Source: an uncultured Eubacterium sp.
GTDB taxonomy: Bacteria; Bacillota; Clostridia; Lachnospirales; Lachnospiraceae
Length of the DNA stretch: 19,135 nt
Reading direction: 5' to 3'
Assembly: GCA_900550135.1 (NCBI GenBank)
Contig: URQO01000036.1
Coordinates: forward strand, 1-19,135
Shown: positions 8,586 through 15,868 of the stretch, piece by piece
How the letters are laid out: each line of letters starts with the position of its first letter
Position numbering within the stretch: the first letter of the stretch is position 1
Program-made: the position numbers and the translations under genes
The notes under the pieces: model-generated
The model's database searches: none
Told to the model about the DNA's origin: nothing
What the model saw: the letters and a program-made list of their open reading frames with translations, nothing else

Positions 8586-9653
8586 ATGCAAAAATATTGT
8601 AAATATTGTGGTGCGGCAAATTTGAACACGGAGGATTTTTGTGTAAGATGTGGAAATGCTTTTGAGCAAAATACAAACTATGATGAAGATTATTATTTGC
8701 CTAAAAATTTTATATTAAAACAAATTTACTGTATTACAAGAGTAATAGGTGAAGGTGGTTTCGGTATAACATATGAGGCGGTGAATAAGTATACATACGA
8801 AAAAGTGGCGATAAAAGAGTTATATTGCAAAGAACTGGTAAACCGTAATGTTCATAAAAGCAGTAATTTGGAAATGACATATTCTTCAAATAAAGAAGCT
8901 TTTAAAAAGTCAAAAGAACGGTTTATTAAAGAAGCAGAGGTATTGATAAAATATTCAGACAATTATGGCATTGTTCATATACTTGATTATTTTGAAGAAA
9001 ATGAGACAGCATATATTGTTATGAATTATCTGGATGGAATCAGTCTGCAGGAATATTTGAAAATTAATGGGAAAATGCCATGGAAAGATGTTATAGCCAT
9101 GTTTTTGCCGGTTATGGAAACCCTTGACAACATACATAGAGACGGATTGATTCACCGTGATATTAGTGCAAGTAATATTATGGTGTTAAAAGATAATATG
9201 TTGTGCCTTGTTGATTTTGGCTCGGCAAAAACCGTGTTAAGTAATGAGACAACCAATACTTCGGCTTTTGCAAAAAAAGGATATACACCTATTGAGCAAT
9301 ATTCAGAAAAATCTAAAATAGGACCGCCTGCAGATGTTTATGCCTTAGCAGCTGTGCTATATCAGTGTATTGTTGGAAAATTGCCACCGGATTCACTGCA
9401 AAGAGTGGTGATAGATGATTACAAAACCATCAACGAAAACAATATTGCTGTACCAAAAAAACTGGATCAGATATTTCAAAGAGCATTGGCGGTAAAGGCA
9501 AATGAACGCTATGACAGCGTACGGGATTTTTCAGATGAACTTTATTCACTCATTGCAGTGAAGTCTAATAAACATATTTACGTGATTATTGGTGTATTGT
9601 TAGGAATTCTAATAATTCTTGCACTGATTTATTATTTTCATTTTATAAAATAA
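8586..9653 (+). CDS. Canonical Ser/Thr kinase with N-terminal zinc ribbon and C-terminal membrane helix
   Basis: This is a 355-residue protein. Residues 5-22 form a zinc ribbon (C5xxC8 and C19xxC22). The kinase domain (about 48-325) is canonical: GEGGFG at 55-60, K77 in VAIKE, HRDISASN at 190-197 with D192 and N197, DFG at 210-212, and the activation segment KKGYTPIEQY. A membrane helix (about 333-352) ends the protein with almost nothing outside, so the kinase faces the cytoplasm and the helix only anchors it. It is the second kinase of the operon, quite unlike the divergent one at 3965. A start 33 bp after the phosphatase gene fits co-transcription. Possible targets are the FHA-less neighbours, the vWA protein or the LytTR regulator; none can be shown from sequence. 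Confidence 0.9.
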   Translation: MQKYCKYCGAANLNTEDFCVRCGNAFEQNTNYDEDYYLPKNFILKQIYCITRVIGEGGFGITYEAVNKYTYEKVAIKELYCKELVNRNVHKSSNLEMTYSSNKEAFKKSKERFIKEAEVLIKYSDNYGIVHILDYFEENETAYIVMNYLDGISLQEYLKINGKMPWKDVIAMFLPVMETLDNIHRDGLIHRDISASNIMVLKDNMLCLVDFGSAKTVLSNETTNTSAFAKKGYTPIEQYSEKSKIGPPADVYALAAVLYQCIVGKLPPDSLQRVVIDDYKTINENNIAVPKKLDQIFQRALAVKANERYDSVRDFSDELYSLIAVKSNKHIYVIIGVLLGILIILALIYYFHFIK

Positions 9654-9673
9654 AAAACTGTTAAGGAGTTTTT

Positions 9674-11038
9674 ATGCTAAAGAGAACTAGAAAAAGTGAT
9701 TCAAATTTATCCTATGATCAAATAATGGAAGAACTGTTTCATTCTGATGTAGGTGAACATATATTAGAACAAATTATGAATCCGGAACAGTGGCAGTCAA
9801 ACAAAAAAATTCCATTAAGATACAGGCTAATTGGACTTGGTTTTATGAAAAATCAAAATCTTGAGGAATTAAATGATGATTTGATGGAATATGGGTGCAG
9901 ACTTCTTTATTCCAGAAACAGTTTTGAGTGTACTTTGGTTTATGCTTTTTACAACAGACTTTCATATGAACGTTGGAAAGAATTGTATGTAATGTGTAAC
10001 AAGGCAAAAGAGCAGTTGGCACAGGAGAGTGACAATAAACTACAATATTTCAAAGGTAAAAATATTACGTTTGGTGAATTGGAACAGTATGTGTTGAATT
10101 TCTCGGATGTATCTGAACAGGGTTTATTTACAAAAGAAATTACAAGAGCTTTTGATAAGGAAGTGGAATACATAGGGAAAGACGTTAGGGAATTCTTTAT
10201 GTTTTATATAAGCAGACTAAGCGATTTTACTGAAGTACATGAAAAGGCAAGATATTATTTTTGCAAATATTTGTATTATCATTTGCTTGATAAAATAAAA
10301 TATTATTCCAAACATGTAGTAGACCGTATGCCAACAGAAGCAGAACTGGCAGAGTTATCTCCGTTAAAGATTGAAGTGGCTTTACGAAGAAGAGTAACAC
10401 CTGGAGATGAATTAATGGACAAAATAAGAAAATGCAGTATTTCGCCGGGAAAACTTTTTGACGAATTTAATTATTACTTTTTTGGATTTGTTTCATCAAA
10501 CTGGGTTGAACTTTTGATGGAAAATGCAGTGAGCATAGAAGAATTTTCAAATGAACAAATATTTATGATTGCGGATTTTTATAGAAAAAACAGCAAAGAC
10601 CAGCATTTGAAAAGCCTATCGGACAGACAGCTGATAATGGAAAAGATGGAGCAGATGCAGGATGATGAAAATTCTGCAAAAGACAGAAGAGGTGAAAAAG
10701 CAATCAGAAAATACATCAAGGGAGAACTTGATTTGGATAGAACGACTTTGATTTGCTTTCTATTATATTTTGTTTCCTCCATTACATCCAGAAATGAAAT
10801 TAGAATAACAGTAAACAGAATAGATGAAATATTGGATGAATGTGGTTTTTCAATGTTAAGAAAAAAAGATCCTTTTGACAAATTTGTCATTAACTATATT
10901 GAAAGTAAAGAGCCGGTAGATGTGCTAATGAATGAAATTGACAAATATATCAAATCAGGAAAAGATTTTTACATATTTGAAATGTATGCAAACTCAAAAA
11001 GCAGTGCAAGAGACGCTTTGAAAATATTAAGAAAATAA
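9674..11038 (+). CDS. Unknown mostly helical cytoplasmic protein of the signalling operon
   Basis: I do not recognise this 454-residue protein. It has no signal peptide, membrane segment, zinc site or nucleotide-binding motif that I can see. Charged and aromatic residues alternate in a pattern typical of long alpha-helical bundles, with helices such as LNDDLMEYGCRLLYSR and KYYFCKYLYYHLLDKIKYY-like stretches. AAGGAGT lies 6-7 bp before the ATG, the kinase gene ends 20 bp upstream and the next small frame follows at once, so it belongs to the operon. It may be a dedicated partner or substrate of the kinase/phosphatase set (inference). Its codon use is like its neighbours, with no sign of damage. 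Confidence 0.8.
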   Translation: MLKRTRKSDSNLSYDQIMEELFHSDVGEHILEQIMNPEQWQSNKKIPLRYRLIGLGFMKNQNLEELNDDLMEYGCRLLYSRNSFECTLVYAFYNRLSYERWKELYVMCNKAKEQLAQESDNKLQYFKGKNITFGELEQYVLNFSDVSEQGLFTKEITRAFDKEVEYIGKDVREFFMFYISRLSDFTEVHEKARYYFCKYLYYHLLDKIKYYSKHVVDRMPTEAELAELSPLKIEVALRRRVTPGDELMDKIRKCSISPGKLFDEFNYYFFGFVSSNWVELLMENAVSIEEFSNEQIFMIADFYRKNSKDQHLKSLSDRQLIMEKMEQMQDDENSAKDRRGEKAIRKYIKGELDLDRTTLICFLLYFVSSITSRNEIRITVNRIDEILDECGFSMLRKKDPFDKFVINYIESKEPVDVLMNEIDKYIKSGKDFYIFEMYANSKSSARDALKILRK

Positions 11039-11050
11039 GGAGAGGAATAT

Positions 11051-11170
11051 ACGAAGGGAAGAGCATATAAGAAAGTAATTATCATAGTAGTAACATACGC
11101 AGTTTATTTAATACTATTTTATTTTATAATGAAGTTCGCTTGGGGAAATGGCTTTATTGTAGATGAATAA
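11051..11170 (+). CDS. Single-pass membrane microprotein with ACG in start position
   Basis: A 39-codon frame starts six bases after a strong ribosome site (GGAGAGG at 11039-11045) with ACG at 11051 and ends in TAA at 11168-11170. The peptide has a basic N-terminus (KGRAYKK), one hydrophobic helix (VIIIVVTYAVYLILFYFIM) and a short acidic tail. The well-placed ribosome site and the clean membrane-protein composition argue for a real small gene. ACG in place of ATG is a one-base change, so it may be silenced, weakly translated, or started from the internal ATG near 11132. It lies between the unknown protein and the Yip1-like protein. Confidence 0.5.
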   Translation, partial: TKGRAYKKVIIIVVTYAVYLILFYFIMKFAWGNGFIVDE

Positions 11171-11216
11171 ATTTATGATAAAAAATAAAATTTAATACTT
11201 TTGTCAGGAGGTAAAG

Positions 11217-12065
11217 ATGGCAAGATTTTGTGATTATTGTGGAAGAAAATTAGAACAGGGAGAAATATGTAATTGTGGAATGGGAGCAGGGCAGACGCCA
11301 AATCCGGCACCGGGACCAAGACCAAACCCTAGACCAAGACCAAATCCTGGACCAAGACCGAACCCGGGACCAATGCCAACACCAGTCCCAAGGCCAACAC
11401 CAGTCCCAAATCCCTCTGTCACTTCAGGTGCAGCGACAGAAAAAATAGCTCTTGTATTTAAAAATATCGGTGGGATGATTACATCACCATCAAAGACCAT
11501 AGAAAAATTCACAAATATGAATGACAAGGCCTATGGACTTATTATGATGGGACTTTATGTTCTTGTGATGTTCATTGCAGGGGTGATATTAGCCGCACAG
11601 GTTGATGAGGACAAAGCTTCCAATATGATAGTGATTGTATTTATTGTAATAGGCATAGTCAATTCATACATATTTGCGTTGATAACGTATGGAATTACAA
11701 ACAAAATGCTAAAGCAAAATACCACTATACCGGGGATTTTTAGTATTGTTGGAGTGCAGTCGGTTTTATCAATATTGCTTACAATAATTACTCTTATAAT
11801 GTTTAAAATGAGTGTTTTGTTTGGAGTTTTAATTTTGGCAGTATCTACAGTGTTGACATTTTCACTGTTTTGCATAAATTTGTGTGAACAGATTGTAGGA
11901 GATTCAGATAAAAAACTTCTTGCAATAACAATAACATATGCATGCTATTACATAATATTGTTTGTAACTATTTATTTAATGATAAGTACATTCTTTAGAA
12001 ATATAACTAATGGACTTTCACCAATGGATAGTTTGGATTTTTTACATTATTTAGGTTTGTTTTAA
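11217..12065 (+). CDS. Zinc ribbon, (Pro-X)20 spacer and Yip1-like membrane domain
   Basis: This 282-residue protein has three parts. A short zinc ribbon uses C5, C8, C18 and C20, the second pair being CxC rather than CxxC. From P28 to P66 every second residue is proline (20 prolines), giving a stiff extended spacer. Residues about 80-280 hold some five hydrophobic helices with the look of a Yip1-type integral membrane domain, preceded by IGGMITSPSKTIEKFT, a stretch typical at the start of such domains. Yip1 proteins in bacteria are of unknown function. AGGAGG lies 5 bp before the ATG. Placed after the kinase genes, it may hold a zinc-binding adaptor at a set distance from the membrane (inference). 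Confidence 0.85.
   Translation: MARFCDYCGRKLEQGEICNCGMGAGQTPNPAPGPRPNPRPRPNPGPRPNPGPMPTPVPRPTPVPNPSVTSGAATEKIALVFKNIGGMITSPSKTIEKFTNMNDKAYGLIMMGLYVLVMFIAGVILAAQVDEDKASNMIVIVFIVIGIVNSYIFALITYGITNKMLKQNTTIPGIFSIVGVQSVLSILLTIITLIMFKMSVLFGVLILAVSTVLTFSLFCINLCEQIVGDSDKKLLAITITYACYYIILFVTIYLMISTFFRNITNGLSPMDSLDFLHYLGLF
11298..11414 (+). repeat. DNA repeat tract encoding alternating Pro-X
   Basis: Thirty-nine codons encode proline at every second position without a break. The DNA shows short tandem similarities, such as two copies of CCAACACCAGTCCCA about 17-18 bp apart, typical of growth by slippage. The tract is richer in C than the rest of the window. Confidence 0.9.
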
Positions 12066-12108
12066 TAAAATTTAAAATGAAAATTTCATAAGAAAAGGAG
12101 AAAAATTA

Positions 12109-12234
12109 TTGCCATGTGAATATGAAGAAGTAAGTTATTTGTCAGGATATATTTACGCTTACAAACTGGGACAATGGGAAGTTTATGAATTGTCAGGTGG
12201 AGGAATAGATGCTGGCGTTGATTCAAATATTTAA
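12109..12234 (+). CDS. Small WG-repeat-like frame with TTG start
   Basis: A 41-residue frame begins at TTG 12109, eight bases after AAGGAG (12095-12100), and ends at TAA 12232-12234. The peptide contains YKLGQWEVYELSGGG, resembling one unit of WG repeats. Its size suggests a remnant of a larger WG-repeat protein like the broken one at 1335-2743, or a rare tiny gene. An ATG at 12114 is in another frame and stops at once. Confidence 0.4.
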   Translation: MPCEYEEVSYLSGYIYAYKLGQWEVYELSGGGIDAGVDSNI

Positions 12235-12277
12235 CCTATGTATTGCAGAAATCACATTCAAAAATAATTAGAATATA

Positions 12278-12301
12278 GTGGCAATGTTTTTGCATTGCCA
12301 C
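12278..12301 (+). other. 9-bp hairpin just before a ribosome site
   Basis: GTGGCAATG (12278-12286) and CATTGCCAC (12293-12301) pair perfectly around a 6-base loop. No T-run follows on either strand, so it is not a standard terminator. It ends 4-5 bases before the ribosome site of the gene at 12317 and could affect translation or mRNA stability. Confidence 0.6.
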
Positions 12302-12316
12302 AAAAAAGGAAGTAAA

Positions 12317-13102
12317 ATGGTAGTAGCAGAATTTAGAACTGATTTAGGAAACAACGTAAAAGTATATAGTGATGGGGATGTATATATCAATGGTCGGATG
12401 GATTCAAAAATATATCCGGATGGAGAAATATGGTCTTATGGAAAAATTATTGCAAAAATATATCCAGATGGAGAAATATGGTCCGGTGGCTGTAAAGTTG
12501 GGAGAATATATTCAGATGGAGAGATATGGGTAGGTTCTACCTGTGTTGCACGAGCAAATGGAGGATACTCCGGTAATGGAACTGACACATCATATTCAAA
12601 TAATACAGACGATTATAGTTTATCAGACGTAGGTAGTAGAAAGCAAAAAACTCATTCTGCGACAGGTATTGCTGTGGGAGGTAGTATGCTTGAGAATTCA
12701 GATGGTATTGGTTGTGTAGCCATTCCAGTGCTTATATTTCTTGTAATAGATATAATAGCAACGTGTTTTGGGGTGTGGCCTATGTTTATTTCTCATATGA
12801 AAGATGCAAAAACATCTACTGATTATTTTGAGATAGTATGGATTTTTGCATTGATAATAACATCCATGATTATTCAATATCGGTTAAATTGTAAAGATAG
12901 AGGTGGATTTGGATTTTTTATAAACTTCTTTGGAATGTTGGTAGGATTGGGAGTACCTGTGTATATTGAAGATAGTAAAACAGGGATTGATATCGGTCTG
13001 TTATTAGTAGCGAGTGCTTTGTTTGCAGCAGTACCTACAGTGATTGTTGCAAGTATTTCCTGGGGTATAAAGAAAATAAAAAATAGTAAAAAAAGCAACT
13101 AA
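12317..13102 (+). CDS. Membrane protein with four 16-residue beta repeats
   Basis: I choose ATG at 12317 because AAAGGAAG lies 4 bases upstream; the in-frame GTG at 12278 lies in the hairpin stem and has no ribosome site. The 261-residue product starts with four units of exactly 16 residues beginning at residues 15, 31, 47 and 63, each with the pattern [KR]-[IV]-Y-x-D-G-[ED]-[IV]-[WY]. They likely form a small beta structure with one Tyr-Asp-Gly turn per unit. A Ser/Asn/Gly-rich linker (about 80-125) and four hydrophobic helices (about 132-158, 170-187, 197-217, 225-252) follow. The repeats resemble small beta-repeat domains found in uncharacterised Firmicutes proteins; I cannot name the family with certainty. 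It closes the signalling operon before the terminator at 13092-13121. Confidence 0.8.
   Translation: MVVAEFRTDLGNNVKVYSDGDVYINGRMDSKIYPDGEIWSYGKIIAKIYPDGEIWSGGCKVGRIYSDGEIWVGSTCVARANGGYSGNGTDTSYSNNTDDYSLSDVGSRKQKTHSATGIAVGGSMLENSDGIGCVAIPVLIFLVIDIIATCFGVWPMFISHMKDAKTSTDYFEIVWIFALIITSMIIQYRLNCKDRGGFGFFINFFGMLVGLGVPVYIEDSKTGIDIGLLLVASALFAAVPTVIVASISWGIKKIKNSKKSN
12359..12550 (+). repeat. Four 48-bp in-frame repeats
   Basis: The four 16-residue units are also visible in the DNA: ATATATCCGGATGGAGAAAT recurs 48 bp later with one change, and weaker copies flank it. This indicates recent unit duplication inside the gene. Confidence 0.75.
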
Positions 13103-13121
13103 TTAATAAATCAGTTGCTTT
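13092..13121 (+). terminator. Hairpin terminator overlapping the stop codon
   Basis: AAAGCAACT (13092-13100) pairs with AGTTGCTTT (13113-13121) around a 12-base loop; the left arm overlaps the last codons of the gene at 12317. The A-run on the left and T-run on the right allow it to act on both strands, and it would also stop transcripts of the minus-strand tRNA-like copy. Confidence 0.65.
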
Positions 13122-13131
13122 AAACAAGTAA

Positions 13132-13202
13132 GTTGCTAACGGGATTTGAACTGTGAACTCCGTCTTACAAAGGCGTTGCTCTACCTCCTGAGCCATAGCA
13201 GC
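13132..13202 (-). pseudogene. Degenerate tRNA-Thr copy, anticodon UGU
   Basis: On the minus strand this is a damaged copy of the tRNA-Thr at 18618-18690. The D arm is unchanged and the acceptor stem has one mismatch (C2/A71). The anticodon stem has a C/A mismatch, the loop reads TTTGTAA so the anticodon is UGU instead of GGU, and the T stem has lost one base and keeps almost no pairing. It is unlikely to fold into a working tRNA. Confidence 0.85.
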
Positions 13203-13214
13203 GAACCATATAAA

Positions 13215-13243
13215 GTAATAGTATAAATATTGATATATTTCAA
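13215..13243 (-). promoter_or_regulatory. Promoter retained by the degenerate tRNA copy
   Basis: On the minus strand, TTGAAA (13238-13243) is followed after 17 bp by TATTAC (13215-13220). The layout matches the intact tRNA-Thr promoter, so the duplication included the promoter and the copy may still be transcribed. Confidence 0.6.
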
Positions 13244-13318
13244 TACAAATAATACTAAAAAAACAACAGTTTAGTAAAATCTATCAACAAGTATTTATTG
13301 GTAAAAAAGGAGAGAAAT

Positions 13319-13987
13319 ATGTATTGTAAACATTGTGGAAGACAAATTAGTGATAATTCAAAGTTTTGCAATAACTGTGGAACTGCTATACAAAATGATT
13401 TCGGCCAAAATAATTCACATGAATATTATGGTGAGAATATTGCAAATAGTAATAAAAAGAAAGCATTTTACAAGAATAAGCCACTCAAGTATAAAGTTAT
13501 AATAATCATAATAGTCATGGCGTTAGTAGGTCTGATAGGAGGTGTAGGACATCTAATTCTTAGCAGTTGGAATTCGCCTGATTCAATGGTATCAAACTTC
13601 TTCAAATCATGTGAGAAACAAGATGTTAGCAAAATGATGGATATATGTGAGCATACAACAAAGCATGTATTTAAAGATAAGGAGATAACTGAGGAAGATG
13701 CCCGTCAAGAAGTAGAAGACTGGTATGATAAACTAGGCATGGATTCAGATTATTTATATGAAATAATAAGTGAGGAATCACTTAGTGGAGAAGACCTTTT
13801 AGAATATCAGCTGGAAGCAAAATATCAGGCAATGAATTTAGGAAAAAGTCAACCGAAAGTAACAGAAGGAAAGAAGATAAAAATTGATTTTAATTCTAAC
13901 AGTAGTCATTGTAGTGTAAATACAATAAAAATCACATGCGTGAAAGTTGATGGAACATGGCTTTTTGACGAAATTGAAACAAATTAA
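13319..13987 (+). CDS. Zinc-ribbon, single-pass membrane protein with extracytoplasmic domain
   Basis: The start is ATG 13319, seven bases after AAGGAG; the in-frame TTG at 13298 has no ribosome site. The 222-residue product has a zinc ribbon (C3xxC6, C17xxC20), a polar linker, one membrane helix (about 58-82) and an extracytoplasmic domain of about 140 residues. The beginning of that domain (DSMVSNFFKSCEKQDVSKMM) and its end (VKVDGTWLFDEIE) look like a small NTF2/DUF4878-type fold, used in many secreted proteins for ligand or peptide binding. It shares its zinc ribbon and topology with the gene at 14248. No terminator separates it clearly from the next gene, but a decayed 260-bp stretch does. 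Confidence 0.8.
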   Translation: MYCKHCGRQISDNSKFCNNCGTAIQNDFGQNNSHEYYGENIANSNKKKAFYKNKPLKYKVIIIIIVMALVGLIGGVGHLILSSWNSPDSMVSNFFKSCEKQDVSKMMDICEHTTKHVFKDKEITEEDARQEVEDWYDKLGMDSDYLYEIISEESLSGEDLLEYQLEAKYQAMNLGKSQPKVTEGKKIKIDFNSNSSHCSVNTIKITCVKVDGTWLFDEIETN

Positions 13988-14247
13988 TATTAAAAATAAA
14001 AGAAAAATTTATCATTTAGTACAATTAAAAGATGAATAAACCTTCATCATCATAATCCTCTCCGGTAAGCAAATAGACCATGTCAATCAGGTCAGAGTCA
14101 CTCATGACACCATGGAAAATATTATATACATTCTAAGCTAATTGGAAAAGAAGTAATTATGGAATTTGATGAACGAAATAACAAAAAGGAGTGTGAATAT
14201 ATTAAATTATAAATATAAATAGATTATAAGCAACAAAGGAGAAATGT
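13988..14247. other. Decayed intergenic stretch with two gene fragments
   Basis: No intact gene is seen. On the minus strand, 14105 down to 14025 encodes a 26-residue frame (SDSDLIDMVYLLTGEDYDDE core) whose bases are clearly more GC-rich than the surroundings. On the plus strand, 14108-14212 is open and reads like the end of a protein (YYIHSKLIGKEVIMEFDE), with ATG at 14159 but no ribosome site. Both look like remnants of lost genes. The last part holds the ribosome site (AAGGAG) of the gene at 14248. Confidence 0.45.
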
Positions 14248-15324
14248 ATGGCAAAAATTTGCAATAAGTGTGGAGAAATAAACAAAGATAATGTGGAAAA
14301 ATGTGTCAGATGTGGAAGCCCATTAAATCAAAGTATGATATATTCAAAAAAACAAAAGAGTAGTAAAATCCCTTTGGTAGTAATAGGTATTTTGATTTTT
14401 ATTGTTATTCTGATTGGTGCGTTCTTTGGAGGATATTATTTTAAGATTAATTCTAAATCAAAAACTAAAAATGTTGAAGTTCAGACAACGGTGAATAGCA
14501 ACATAGATACAAAAGACGACTTTGCTACAAATTCTGATGAAGAAGTTATTGGGTTGGATGAATTAAAAGATAACGAAGGGGTTTATATAATGGATTCCAC
14601 AGGGACTAAATTTAAAAAGGTGAAACCGGCAATATGGAACCTTGATAATGATGTTACATCTTTTAATGATCAGGATTTTAATTGGGAAAAAGAACAAATG
14701 AGTTTGTCAATTTATGATGGTACAGTTCCTACAATTCACCTTGATAAGGGTGAAAAATTGGTGGTGGTAGGTGCAGATAAGGAAAGCCTGTTTGATGATG
14801 GAGAATATTCATATGGATATTCATATGGTTATACAAATCCTGACATTATAGGTTATTTTTCAAAATATACCGAGGAGAATCTAAAGAGAATAAATGGATA
14901 TGATGTGTCAAATCTTTTCAAATCAGATGCATCAACAGTTGATAAAAAGTTACGTGAAAATGCTAATCTGAGTTATATCAGATATAAGCGTGAATATATA
15001 ACATATACACGCGTATTAGCCAAAGAAGGAATCTTTTTATCTAACAAAAAAGATGATATAATGACTATTGAAGGTTATGACAACACAGAATTTTACAGTG
15101 AACAGATTAGTATGGATTCAGAAGCAATGAGTGTTATGTTTGAGATGAGTTTAGATAATGTGTTTACAAAAACTGAAAAGGGATATTTTATAGTGAATAT
15201 TACTGAAGATGAATCAGTGAAGGCAAATGCAAAAGACCCTGATACGAAAGATACAATATATGTATTTCCAGGAGTTGCAGAGCGCGAACGAGAAAGAGAA
15301 CAATTTGCTGTAAGAATTAATTAA
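14248..15324 (+). CDS. Zinc-ribbon, single-pass membrane protein with large extracytoplasmic domain
   Basis: This 358-residue protein has a zinc ribbon (C5xxC8, C19xxC22), a basic linker, one membrane helix (about 42-64), a polar spacer and an extracytoplasmic region of about 270 residues I cannot assign. The latter contains a Tyr/Gly-rich stretch (YSYGYSYGYTNP) and ends in EREREREQF. AAGGAG lies about 7 bp before the ATG. The nicotinamidase gene follows after 12 bp, so the three genes 14248-17077 are probably one transcript. The cytoplasmic zinc ribbon and outer domain suggest a sensor or adaptor related in design to the proteins at 11217 and 13319. Confidence 0.8.
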   Translation: MAKICNKCGEINKDNVEKCVRCGSPLNQSMIYSKKQKSSKIPLVVIGILIFIVILIGAFFGGYYFKINSKSKTKNVEVQTTVNSNIDTKDDFATNSDEEVIGLDELKDNEGVYIMDSTGTKFKKVKPAIWNLDNDVTSFNDQDFNWEKEQMSLSIYDGTVPTIHLDKGEKLVVVGADKESLFDDGEYSYGYSYGYTNPDIIGYFSKYTEENLKRINGYDVSNLFKSDASTVDKKLRENANLSYIRYKREYITYTRVLAKEGIFLSNKKDDIMTIEGYDNTEFYSEQISMDSEAMSVMFEMSLDNVFTKTEKGYFIVNITEDESVKANAKDPDTKDTIYVFPGVAEREREREQFAVRIN

Positions 15325-15336
15325 GAGAGGTTTTTT

Positions 15337-15867
15337 ATGAAAGCAAACAAAATACTTATTGTAGTTGATATGCAGAATGATTTTATATCGGGAACACTTG
15401 GTACAAAGGAAGCACAGGCTATTGTGCCCAATGTAAAAAAGAAAATTAAAGAGTATGTGGACAATGGCGACCATGTTATTTTTACAATGGATACCCATTA
15501 TGAAAACTATATGGAAACTTTGGAGGGACAGAAACTTCCAATTAAGCATTGTATTAAAGACACAGAGGGTTGGTTCATAAATGAGAACGTTGAAGAAACT
15601 AAATGTGAACATGTATGTAAAGAAACTTTTGGCTATTTAGGTTGGAAAGAAAAATTTAGTGATTATCACATAAATCAAATGAAAATTGAAATTATAGGTT
15701 TGTGCACAGATATATGTGTAGTTTCAAATGCTTTAATATTAAGAGCAATGTATCCAAATACTAAAATAACAGTAGATGCAAGCTGCTGTGCAGGTGTTAC
15801 ACCGGAAAATCACAAAGCAGCATTAACTACAATGAAAAGTTGTCAAATAGACGTAATAGGAGAATAA
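15337..15867 (+). CDS. pncA: Nicotinamidase (isochorismatase-like cysteine hydrolase)
   Basis: The 176-residue enzyme carries the catalytic triad of the family: D11 in VVDMQNDF, K95 in CKETFG and C127 in GLCTDICVVSN. D52 and H54 (MDTHYENY) and H71 (IKHC) match the metal-binding positions of nicotinamidases. It should convert nicotinamide to nicotinate and ammonia in the cytoplasm. The partner gene for the next step of NAD salvage starts 1 base after its stop, which makes nicotinamidase the best reading over other isochorismatase-like hydrolases. The start is an ATG after AGAGG about 9 bp upstream. Confidence 0.88.
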   Translation: MKANKILIVVDMQNDFISGTLGTKEAQAIVPNVKKKIKEYVDNGDHVIFTMDTHYENYMETLEGQKLPIKHCIKDTEGWFINENVEETKCEHVCKETFGYLGWKEKFSDYHINQMKIEIIGLCTDICVVSNALILRAMYPNTKITVDASCCAGVTPENHKAALTTMKSCQIDVIGE

Positions 15868-15868
15868 T

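Noticed and set aside
12278..12316. GTG start giving a longer form of the 12317 gene
   Set aside because: The GTG is in a hairpin stem with no ribosome site; the ATG at 12317 has one.
13298..13318. TTG start giving a longer form of the 13319 gene
   Set aside because: The good AAGGAG lies after this TTG and right before the ATG at 13319.
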